From NCBI GenBank assembly GCA_018241505.1, contig JAFEDS010000017.1, positions 1 through 64,000 of the forward strand: a stretch of DNA of 64,000 bases, written 5' to 3'. Shown here piece by piece: positions 46,969-54,541 of this stretch; the stretch's first letter is position 1; each line of letters starts with the position of its first letter. The notes beneath the pieces were generated by a model. That model ran no database searches. It saw only the letters and a list, made by a program, of their open reading frames with translations, and was not told where the DNA came from. A program made the translations under genes and the position numbers. Source of the DNA: Pseudomonadota bacterium (GTDB taxonomy: Bacteria; Pseudomonadota; Gammaproteobacteria; Steroidobacterales; Steroidobacteraceae).

Positions 46969-48939
46969 TCAAAACTTGTAGCGGGCATTGAATTGCACTT
47001 CATTCTCTCGAAAGGCCTCCCCGATCACGCCGGAACGGAAGGCGCCGAGCGGGGCAATGCTCTCGGTCCGTGCCTGCGACTGCCCGACCGCCCCCACCGG
47101 TCCGGTAAACGGCGGGAACTGATTGGCGGCGCGCAGATCATCGAACTGCTTGTCCGCGCGCCCCCACTTGAAATTGCCGCCCAGATTCAACTCGATGTGG
47201 TTGCTGGCAAGCCAGGTCACGCTCGGCGCAACCGCCCCGCCCTGACCTCGCGTGTCATAGGCGGTAATGATCTGGGGAGTGAGGCGGTCACTCAGGTAGT
47301 TGCCTTGAATCAGCAAGGTGCCGATGAAGTTGTCCTTCCAGTCCGGCATGCCCGCCGGTCCCAGGGGCGTTTCAATCAGCTCGTGCCGCAGAATGTGCTG
47401 ACCGAACACCTGGGCGGAGACGAGGAAGGTGCGATTGGCATTCAGGAAGGGAATCCAGGTCGGGCGATCCCAACCCAACACCCAGCGCACGACGCCCGAT
47501 TCCCTGTACAGATTCGGTTGCAGCGTATCGGCGAACTCCTCGCCGTGAGTATGTGCAACTTCCAGACGGAACGCCGATTTCAGACTATCCACGTAGGTGT
47601 CGACGGAACCTCCCAACGTAACGACACGCGGAAACACGATGTCGAATGCCGGTAGATAGGGAACCGGGACCGGTTGATTGCCGCCGCCGGGCGGCAGGAA
47701 CGGATTGAGTGCCGGTACTCCGCCATGCAGCACCGGCAACTGGGCATACGAATACAAGCCATTCAGCGAGAAGCCGAAACCACCGGCCTCACCTTCCAGT
47801 CGCAGACCGACCGGCGAATGATTCAAGGACCAGGCCGGCAGGTCCGCCTGCCGGATCCCCAGCACATGCGGGCCGAAATCGATTGCCAGGCTGCCGGTGC
47901 TGGGCAGGCCGGTCAACGGCGTCAGATTGTTGGGCGCAAAATTGCCCACCGTGCAGCCATAATTCCAACAGGTACTCAGGGCCCGGAAAAGGTTGCCGAC
48001 TCCGGCGATCGCGTAGGGTTGGCCGCCCTGGCCAATGAGGTCGGGCCGGAACTGCTCGAACTGCCAGATGAGCTGCACATTGAGGGACTGAAACGGGCCC
48101 CTGGCGCCCAACTGCAACTCGCTGTTGACAATACCGGTGGGCAGGCGGCTGTCGTTCAGAGGCTCATAGATATTCTGAATGGAATAATCCACGGGATTGA
48201 TGACATCCAGAACCCGGAACAGATCCGTGCGGCCCCACACCACCTGTTGCCGTCCGATGCGCGTCGTGAGCCGTACACCATTGCCCAGTGGCAGCACCAG
48301 ATCTGCATACAACTCCCGCAGCCAATCCTGGCGGTGATTGAATTCCGGAAACTCGAGCTGTGTCTGAGTGCTGTCCAGGTACCCGGGAATGCAGCCGCGC
48401 CGGTCCTGGTTGCAGGGTGCGGAAGGATACGCAAACTGCAACCCGCCGAAACCCGGCGTCCCGCCGGTCAACCCCCGGTTGAAACGAGTCAGCCCGCTGT
48501 TGGGGTTGAGCGCCGTGTTGAATCCAAAACTGCCCGGCAGCGGCCGCACCGCGCTGCCCCATCCCTGGCCCCAGGGCAGAGAGGCTGAATGGGTCCCATC
48601 CTGCAGCACGATTGCGCTCGGACCACCCGAGTTGCCCAACTGAACACTGCCACCGGCACGGTCTCCCCAGTGATCATCGTTCAACGCGTACTCAGCGTCG
48701 TAACTGATTCGGACCACCCCCGAGATCTTGATCGAGGAAAATGCTCCCGCGGCACCGAAGTCCTTTGCAAAGTCCGTCAGCGCGCGCAAACGCTCCTTCG
48801 ACAGACCCGTGCCGTCAACACGGAAATAGGTCGCGTCTGAAAAATATCCATGAAGCTCGAGCGGCTCGCCACCTTGCGCCCACGCGGATGGGACCACCGC
48901 GGTCATCGCCGACAACACCGCCCAGATAGCATTCTTCAT
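46969..48939 (-). CDS. DUF1302 family outer-membrane protein
   Basis: 656-aa exported protein. Signal peptide MKNAIWAVLSAMTAVVPSAWA, then a long stretch with barrel-like alternation and a C-terminal Phe (QFNARYKF), the mark of an outer-membrane barrel. Family blocks include DWLRELYADLVLPLGNG, RQQVVWGRTDLFRVLDVINP and HVLGIRQADLP. DUF1302 and DUF1329 proteins are usually adjacent and turn up in clusters for degradation of hydrophobic compounds; transport across the outer membrane is suspected, not shown. Followed after one base by the Ycf48-like gene. Confidence 0.88.
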   Translation of the reverse strand: MKNAIWAVLSAMTAVVPSAWAQGGEPLELHGYFSDATYFRVDGTGLSKERLRALTDFAKDFGAAGAFSSIKISGVVRISYDAEYALNDDHWGDRAGGSVQLGNSGGPSAIVLQDGTHSASLPWGQGWGSAVRPLPGSFGFNTALNPNSGLTRFNRGLTGGTPGFGGLQFAYPSAPCNQDRRGCIPGYLDSTQTQLEFPEFNHRQDWLRELYADLVLPLGNGVRLTTRIGRQQVVWGRTDLFRVLDVINPVDYSIQNIYEPLNDSRLPTGIVNSELQLGARGPFQSLNVQLIWQFEQFRPDLIGQGGQPYAIAGVGNLFRALSTCWNYGCTVGNFAPNNLTPLTGLPSTGSLAIDFGPHVLGIRQADLPAWSLNHSPVGLRLEGEAGGFGFSLNGLYSYAQLPVLHGGVPALNPFLPPGGGNQPVPVPYLPAFDIVFPRVVTLGGSVDTYVDSLKSAFRLEVAHTHGEEFADTLQPNLYRESGVVRWVLGWDRPTWIPFLNANRTFLVSAQVFGQHILRHELIETPLGPAGMPDWKDNFIGTLLIQGNYLSDRLTPQIITAYDTRGQGGAVAPSVTWLASNHIELNLGGNFKWGRADKQFDDLRAANQFPPFTGPVGAVGQSQARTESIAPLGAFRSGVIGEAFRENEVQFNARYKF

Positions 48940-48969
48940 CTTATTCCCCCCTTTTTTGCGGCGATCGAA

Positions 48970-50319
48970 CTAACGACCCGAAGACCGCATGTTTTGTACG
49001 TCGAACAACGCGGGTGTCCCCAGCCCGCTGTCTACGCGCCCGTGAAAGTAGAAGGCCGTGCAGTGTTCTGACTGCACATCTACGAGACTTGCCGTATCAC
49101 CCGTGTCAGCACCCTTCCCCTTGTTGATGGGCAGCGTGTCCTCGACATTCGGCCATCCGATGTGGAACCACTTCCACCAGTTGCCCTTGCGGTCATAAAT
49201 GAGCGACACGGGGATCTCGTTGATCTGGGCATCAAAGTACAGGACCCGCTTGGAGATCGGATGGTTGGGATCCTTCGGCTTGCCTTCGACGACATACACC
49301 TTGCGCAACTGCCAGGGCGCGTCCGGGAAGCACTTGCCACGGCCGGTGAAGTTCACATACCGCCAGTGGTCGGCGGGATTTGTATAGGTATCGTTCTTCT
49401 GTGCAGCAATCACCTTGTTGTGATTCCACATCGGCATCAGCAGAGTCGCTTCGCCCTGGTAGCTCCATGTGTAGTCGGCCACCTTCCCCTCGTAGCCTTC
49501 GAAATCCTCGATCATCAGATCGCTTCCCAGGAAGGCATCCGTCATCTGGCCGGTGGCGAAGCGGCGCACGCGCTTCTGGAAACCCAGATAGATCCAGCCA
49601 TCAAGCTGCTTGGTGTCATCCTTGTATTTGTGAATGAGTAGCTGCGTATCCTTCAGATCGAAAGGCTCTTCAATTCGGATATAGATGCCGCGATAAACCC
49701 CTTCCGGATTGGCGGCCCACTCTGGCTTCGGAGGATCCACCGAGCGAAACGCATACCGCGCAAAGCACGCCTTGTCGAACTTGATGATGCGTTCGTTCTT
49801 GTCCGATTTGATGTTGTTGTAATGCCAGTACCAGGGATCGAGGCAGCCCAGGTCGCCCCAGATCCGGCCATACTCGAAATTCCAGACGAGCTTCTGCGCC
49901 GCGTTCGGATCCTTCTCGTCAGGCTCGAATGGGAAAGGCCGGCCGTTCGTGTAGTGCGTCAGATTGCCGTTTTCGATCCGCACATCGGTGTTGTGCCGCG
50001 ACTGCTCCACGTAGTCCGGATGCAGCACGAAGTCTTCGGATTCTGCGACATTGAGGGAGTACCACCCCCGCTTGATGATCTGGTATGTACCCGGATCCAA
50101 CACCGCTTTGAACGTATCGACGTTGTCCGCCGAGATACGCGTACCGGGATGCACGCCCTCGGCCTTTGGAAAGCCGTCCTTCTTGTATGGGAAAAACGAA
50201 TAGTCGACATCGGCGGAGGTCACGGCCGCCGGCAGCTTGGGCGAGATGAAACTCACCACGGCACCCATCAGGACGGCGGCACTGACTCGGACCAACCTGC
50301 GATTCATGAACATCTTCAT
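48970..50319 (-). CDS. DUF1329 family periplasmic protein
   Basis: 449-aa exported protein with signal peptide MNRRLVRVSAAVLMGAVVSF. Family features include the N-terminal EGVHPGTRISADNVDTFK, the aromatic-rich SYQGEATLLMPMWNHNKV, RKVYVVEGKPKDPNHPISKR and YDRKGNWWKWFHIG. The fold is LolB/LolA-like by family knowledge, suggesting a lipid or hydrophobe carrier in the periplasm between the DUF1302 barrel and the MMPL transporter. ATG 50319 overlaps the stop of the IS66-derived gene (ATGA). 30 bp separate it from DUF1302. Confidence 0.88.
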   Translation of the reverse strand: MKMFMNRRLVRVSAAVLMGAVVSFISPKLPAAVTSADVDYSFFPYKKDGFPKAEGVHPGTRISADNVDTFKAVLDPGTYQIIKRGWYSLNVAESEDFVLHPDYVEQSRHNTDVRIENGNLTHYTNGRPFPFEPDEKDPNAAQKLVWNFEYGRIWGDLGCLDPWYWHYNNIKSDKNERIIKFDKACFARYAFRSVDPPKPEWAANPEGVYRGIYIRIEEPFDLKDTQLLIHKYKDDTKQLDGWIYLGFQKRVRRFATGQMTDAFLGSDLMIEDFEGYEGKVADYTWSYQGEATLLMPMWNHNKVIAAQKNDTYTNPADHWRYVNFTGRGKCFPDAPWQLRKVYVVEGKPKDPNHPISKRVLYFDAQINEIPVSLIYDRKGNWWKWFHIGWPNVEDTLPINKGKGADTGDTASLVDVQSEHCTAFYFHGRVDSGLGTPALFDVQNMRSSGR

Positions 50320-51218
50320 TCTCCCATGCTCTGTCGATCGGATCGCGCGGCTGGCAGCTCATTGAAAAGCCAGCGCAAGTAGCTTTGTGGCTCCATCTTG
50401 TTGACTGTCGCCGTCGCAATCAGGCTGTACAGCGCCGCTGCATTGGCCGCATCGCGATCCGACTCGGCAAACAGCCATTTGCCGTGCCCGGCGCTGACCG
50501 AGCCGATCGCCGCTTCGACCGCGCTGTTGTCGATCTGCACGGATCCGTCCTGCAGGTAGCGGATCAGACTGGGCCACTGGCTCAGACAGTGATTGAATGC
50601 CTGCGCCAGCACATCGACTCCGGGCTGCAAGCGCTGCGACATCCAGTCATGCAACCGGGCGAGCGCGGGCCGCGCTCTACGCTTGCGAAGCGCAACGCGC
50701 TGCCGCGGCTCGAGAAGCTGTGCCTCGCGCTCGACGGCATAAAGCGCATCAATCAGACAGATGGCCCCGGACGCCGCGGATCTGGCTTCACGCAGTGAGG
50801 TGGGAAGGTGCTGGAGTGCCCGGCGGATGCGTACTCTGCATTCGTTGAAACACCCCAACGGCACGAGGCCGAGCTCCGCGGCAACCCGCTCGTAACAGGT
50901 AGCGCCATTTGACTGCAGATACCCAGCCACCCCTTGCAACAGGTGCTGCAACTTCGAGTCCGAATCGGCGCGCTGGAAATCAAACAGCACAATCTGCTGC
51001 CCGGGCGGCCCGGCCATGCGCACCCACATCCGATGCCGCACGGCGGGCGCGCTGCCTTGGCTCAGCATCCACAGGCTGGCTTCGCTCACTTGGACATAGC
51101 CGAAGCGCCGCAATCGCGAGTCCCAGGCGCGCAAAACCGGACGAATATCGACCTGCCGGTCGAGACTGTCGAGAGCCGCCAATCCGGCTGACCTGTGACT
51201 GCGGGCCCGGGGGTTCAT
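50316..51218 (-). CDS. IS66 transposase-derived protein without catalytic Asp residues
   Basis: 300 aa aligning with the C-terminal two thirds of IS66 TnpC. Landmarks: VQVSEASLWML (TnpC HADETPVxML), GYLQSNGATCYERV (TnpC LxxDxxxGYxx), LGCFNECRVRI (TnpC GCxAHxRRKF), ALYAVEREA, RYLQDGSVQIDNSAVEAAIG, GKWLFAESDRDAANAAALYS. The DDE Asp residues are replaced (Ser45, Asn104); only Glu235 remains. The N-terminal DNA-binding part of TnpC and the partner tnpA/tnpB genes are missing. The ATG directly follows the TonB-receptor stop and the stop overlaps the DUF1329 start. The frame is intact, so it may be a domesticated gene rather than debris. Confidence 0.8.
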   Translation of the reverse strand: MNPRARSHRSAGLAALDSLDRQVDIRPVLRAWDSRLRRFGYVQVSEASLWMLSQGSAPAVRHRMWVRMAGPPGQQIVLFDFQRADSDSKLQHLLQGVAGYLQSNGATCYERVAAELGLVPLGCFNECRVRIRRALQHLPTSLREARSAASGAICLIDALYAVEREAQLLEPRQRVALRKRRARPALARLHDWMSQRLQPGVDVLAQAFNHCLSQWPSLIRYLQDGSVQIDNSAVEAAIGSVSAGHGKWLFAESDRDAANAAALYSLIATATVNKMEPQSYLRWLFNELPAARSDRQSMGE

Positions 51219-53366
51219 TCAGAACTTGCGCGTTACGGTCAAACCGAAAGTCCGCGGCGCCGCGTATTGCGCGTAGTCCGCGTTGCCCTGAGCGTACATC
51301 GCGGTCGTGTAAGCCTTCTGCGTCAGATTCTTTCCCCAGACGCGCGCGCTATAGGCATCCGTTGCAGAAGTCCAAGTCGCGGAGGCATTCAGTAACGGGT
51401 AGCCGCCCTGCCGGAAGCGATTGTCCGGCTCGTAAAAGAATCCCGAGTTGTAGCTGTAAGTCGCCGCGAGCGTGGCGGTGCCCTTGTCTGCAAGAGGAAT
51501 CGTGTAGACCGGTGAGATATTCGCAGTCCACTTCGCTGCCAACGGCAGCCTGTTGCCATGGGCGTCAAACGTGGAAAGAATCGAGCCACCGCCGGGCGCA
51601 GGCTCGGAGAGCTGTGCGCCGGGAAAATCGGCGTAGTTCGCGCGCAGAATCTCAACACCTCCGGACACCGTGAAGTTCTTGACCGGCGCAAACTGGAAAT
51701 CGATGTCAACGCCGGAGATGTATGCCCGGGGCGCGCTGTACACCAGCTCTGTGCCGGCCGGATATCCGACCGTCTGCAGATTGCGGTAGTTGTAGTAGAA
51801 GGCCGCCAGGTCAAAACGCAGATGGTGGTCGAGAAGATCCGACTTGGCGCCGATCTCAAACGCATCCAGCGTCTCCGGTTTGTAAGGAGCTACGGGCAGG
51901 TATTCATCGTTGTAGCCGCCCGTCTTGTATCCCCGGTTGTAGGAGACATAGAGCAGAATATCCGGCGTCATTTGCCGATCGAGTGAAATACGCCACGTGG
52001 GTTCGTTCGAGCTTTGATGTGCCGCACCGGTACCGAAGATGACCAGCGAGTTGTCGGGATAGAGTCCGCTTTGCAGATTTGAAAACTTCTTGTCTTCGTA
52101 CGTCTCCCGGACGCCCAGCGTCAGGTTGGTACCGGCGAACAGCTCCTTCGTGGCCTGCCCGAACGCGGCCAGCGAATAGTTCTTCGCACGCGAGTACGTG
52201 TAGAAATTCGTCAAAGGGTTGATGTAGCCGCCCTCGAGATAGATGGGCGAATATTCGGCGGTCGCCTGGTAGAAGTAGACGCCCGTGGTCCAGGTTATTG
52301 AGCTTCCGGGCGCGGAGCGCAGATCGAACTCCTGGGTGACCTGGCGATTGAGGTCCCACAGAATGATATTCAAGGCAAAGTTGGGATCGGTGACGAAGGT
52401 GCCGTCGAGCGCCGAGTACAGCCGGCTCTGCAAATACGCGCTGGTGCTTTCGAGGCTCGCACCGCCAAAATCGTGGCTGATCTTCAGTGAGACCGCGCCC
52501 TCCTTCTCATCGACCAGAGGCTGGTAGTAGCCATCCGCACTCCACGGCGATCCTGTGTAGGGCACGCCACCCACCGGGGTGGTGCCCGGCGCGGGAATCA
52601 GGACCGGAGAACTGTGGTCCTGCTCGTAGTCCGCCGTGAGCATGATCACGTCCACATCCGTGGGCGTGAATTTGTTCTTCACCCGGATGGCAAAGTCCTC
52701 GGCTTTGTTCACGCCCAACCCGGTGAACGCATTGCGCCCGAAGCCGGTAGATTGATTCTGGAAGTAGACCGACAGGTTGCTGGCCAGTTGGGAGGTGAGA
52801 CCTCCGGTTACATAGGCACTGCCCCCGAAGGTTCCGTAGTTGCCGCCGGTGAGGCTGGCCGACCCGCCGAATGCCTGATCCGGGTCCCGGGTCACAATTT
52901 GAATCAACCCACCGGTGGCATTTCGTCCAAACAGCGTGCCCTGGGGACCCTTGTCCACTTCTATGTGATCGATGCCCTCGAGAGAAAAAATGCTGGCGCC
53001 CTGTGAACCGTAGTAGATCCCGTCAACGTACACGGCCACCGGATTTTCCACCGACGCACTCGGCGCCGTGGTTCCAATGCCGCGCAAGTGAGGCTGGAAA
53101 TAGCCGAATTGCGCGGTCGGTATCAGTCCGGGGGTGACGGCTCCGAGATCCGTCACCGTCGTCATGACACTCGTATGGAGTTGCTCCGCCGTGAATGCTT
53201 CAACGGCAACAGGCACATGCTGCAGGCTTTCCGAACGCCGCTGAACGGAGACAACCACTTCAGCCAGCGCGGATGAGTCAGCCGCCGGTGAATCAGCGGC
53301 GGTCTGCGCCATGAGATCTGACGATGACAACATGGCTGCAAGTGCAGCAACCCCAAAACACTTCAT
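51219..53366 (-). CDS. TonB-dependent outer-membrane receptor
   Basis: 715-aa receptor for energised uptake of large or scarce ligands. Signal peptide to about residue 20 (SSDLMAQ). The plug domain shows LAEVVVSVQRRSESLQHVPV, LRGIGTTAPSASVENPVAVY, VDGIYYGSQGASIFSLEGID and DKGPQGTLFGRNATGGLI. A barrel follows with a terminal Phe (LTVTRKF). The sequence type (QRRSESLQHVPVAV, iron complex-like) is common in sphingomonads and Steroidobacter-like bacteria, where many members import non-iron substrates. It is the first gene of a six-gene operon behind a sigma-54 promoter. Confidence 0.93.
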   Translation of the reverse strand: MKCFGVAALAAMLSSSDLMAQTAADSPAADSSALAEVVVSVQRRSESLQHVPVAVEAFTAEQLHTSVMTTVTDLGAVTPGLIPTAQFGYFQPHLRGIGTTAPSASVENPVAVYVDGIYYGSQGASIFSLEGIDHIEVDKGPQGTLFGRNATGGLIQIVTRDPDQAFGGSASLTGGNYGTFGGSAYVTGGLTSQLASNLSVYFQNQSTGFGRNAFTGLGVNKAEDFAIRVKNKFTPTDVDVIMLTADYEQDHSSPVLIPAPGTTPVGGVPYTGSPWSADGYYQPLVDEKEGAVSLKISHDFGGASLESTSAYLQSRLYSALDGTFVTDPNFALNIILWDLNRQVTQEFDLRSAPGSSITWTTGVYFYQATAEYSPIYLEGGYINPLTNFYTYSRAKNYSLAAFGQATKELFAGTNLTLGVRETYEDKKFSNLQSGLYPDNSLVIFGTGAAHQSSNEPTWRISLDRQMTPDILLYVSYNRGYKTGGYNDEYLPVAPYKPETLDAFEIGAKSDLLDHHLRFDLAAFYYNYRNLQTVGYPAGTELVYSAPRAYISGVDIDFQFAPVKNFTVSGGVEILRANYADFPGAQLSEPAPGGGSILSTFDAHGNRLPLAAKWTANISPVYTIPLADKGTATLAATYSYNSGFFYEPDNRFRQGGYPLLNASATWTSATDAYSARVWGKNLTQKAYTTAMYAQGNADYAQYAAPRTFGLTVTRKF

Positions 53367-53421
53367 GAAGCCCCCTCGATTCGTTAGTCAGCCAGAGTCT
53401 GCTGTGAACGCTATTGTTGTT

Positions 53422-53437
53422 AGCATGAGGCGTGCCA
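53422..53437 (-). promoter_or_regulatory. Sigma-54 (-24/-12) promoter of the TonB-receptor operon
   Basis: On the minus strand TGGCACGCCTCATGCT runs from 53437 to 53422. It matches TGGCACRNNNNTTGCW at 11 of 12 defined positions, with the same A-for-T mismatch as the promoter at 39071. The -12 GC is about 57 bp before the receptor ATG (53366). A TTTGACCA box at 53497-53504, also seen before the other promoter, could be an activator site. The 172-bp gap to trxB has no gene. Confidence 0.77.
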
Positions 53438-53538
53438 ACTCCTCAGGGCCGCGGCGGGGGCCGCTGCGACCTCTCTGTCACTTCATAGCGGTCGCCTTTG
53501 ACCAAAACGGCCGCAGCCGGTGGCGTATGTGACCAACA

Positions 53539-54498
53539 TCAAGACGTGAATCCTTCGGCAGCGAGGAATTTCTGCGCATCGAGCGCGGCCATGCAGCCGG
53601 TGCCGGCGGCCGTGACGGCTTGGCGATAGATCCTGTCCATGACGTCACCGCAGGCAAACACGCCGCGAATACTGGTTTGGGTCGTACCTCCTTGCACCTT
53701 GATATAGCCCTCGGCATCGAGCTCCAGGCGGCTCTCGTGCCGGAACAACTCCGTGGCCGGCGCGTGACCGATGGCCACAAAGCAACCATCCACCAACAGA
53801 TGTGACGCGGCCCCCGTCACGGTGTCACTCAGGTCGATGCCGATCAGTCCCTGCGGATCGTCGCCGGCGACAAAGCGCTCGACCACCGTATTCCACATGA
53901 CTTTGATTTTCCGGTTGGCGAACAACCGCTGCTGCAGAATCTGTTCGGCACGCAGTTGCTCGCGCCGATGTATGAGCGTGACATCATCACTATGATTGGT
54001 GAGAAAAATGGCCTCTTCCACGGCCGTGTTGCCGCCGCCTATGACAGCGACCTTCTTGCCGCGAAAGAAGAATCCGTCGCAGGTTGCGCAAGCGGAGACG
54101 CCCTTGCCGCGCAGCAGTGTTTCGCTTTCCAGTCCCAGCCACCGAGCCTGCGCACCCGTTGCAATGACCAATACATCGCACGCATAGACCTTGCCGCCAT
54201 CGCCGAGCAGCCTGAACGGCCGTTGTGACAGATCCACTTCGGTGATGCTGTCCCAGATTATTTTCGCGCCGACGTGCTCGGCCTGCGCCTTCATTTCCTC
54301 CATGAGCCAGGGTCCCTGTATGACCTCGCGATAGCCCGGGTAATTCTCCACGTCCGTGGTCGTCATGAGCTGACCGCCGGGTTGAATGCCCTGTACTACG
54401 ATGGGAGCGAGCCCTGCCCGGGCGCCATAGATGGCGGCCGACAGGCCTGCCGGGCCTGAGCCCAGAATCAACATGCGTGTGTAGAGCGGTGCGGACAT
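53539..54498 (-). CDS. trxB: Thioredoxin-disulfide reductase
   Basis: 319-aa flavoprotein that reduces thioredoxin with NADPH. FAD site ILGSGPAGLSAAIYGARAGL, redox-active CATC in VSACATCDGFFFRG, NADPH site VIGGGNTAVEEAIFL with HRREQLRA, and the C-terminal GVFACGDVMD all fit bacterial low-molecular-weight TrxB. ATG 54498 is preferred to TTG 54504. It lies 43 bp after a DsbD-type gene, which would receive its electrons through thioredoxin. Confidence 0.95.
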   Translation of the reverse strand: MSAPLYTRMLILGSGPAGLSAAIYGARAGLAPIVVQGIQPGGQLMTTTDVENYPGYREVIQGPWLMEEMKAQAEHVGAKIIWDSITEVDLSQRPFRLLGDGGKVYACDVLVIATGAQARWLGLESETLLRGKGVSACATCDGFFFRGKKVAVIGGGNTAVEEAIFLTNHSDDVTLIHRREQLRAEQILQQRLFANRKIKVMWNTVVERFVAGDDPQGLIGIDLSDTVTGAASHLLVDGCFVAIGHAPATELFRHESRLELDAEGYIKVQGGTTQTSIRGVFACGDVMDRIYRQAVTAAGTGCMAALDAQKFLAAEGFTS

Positions 54499-54541
54499 TG
54501 GCAAACCCGGGAAGTGATTGGATGTGAGAGCACGTGTGCGG

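Noticed and set aside
47674-48588. Long plus-strand open frame (304 codons) opposite DUF1302
   Set aside because: Antisense shadow of a GC-rich gene, with low-complexity composition and no recognisable motif.
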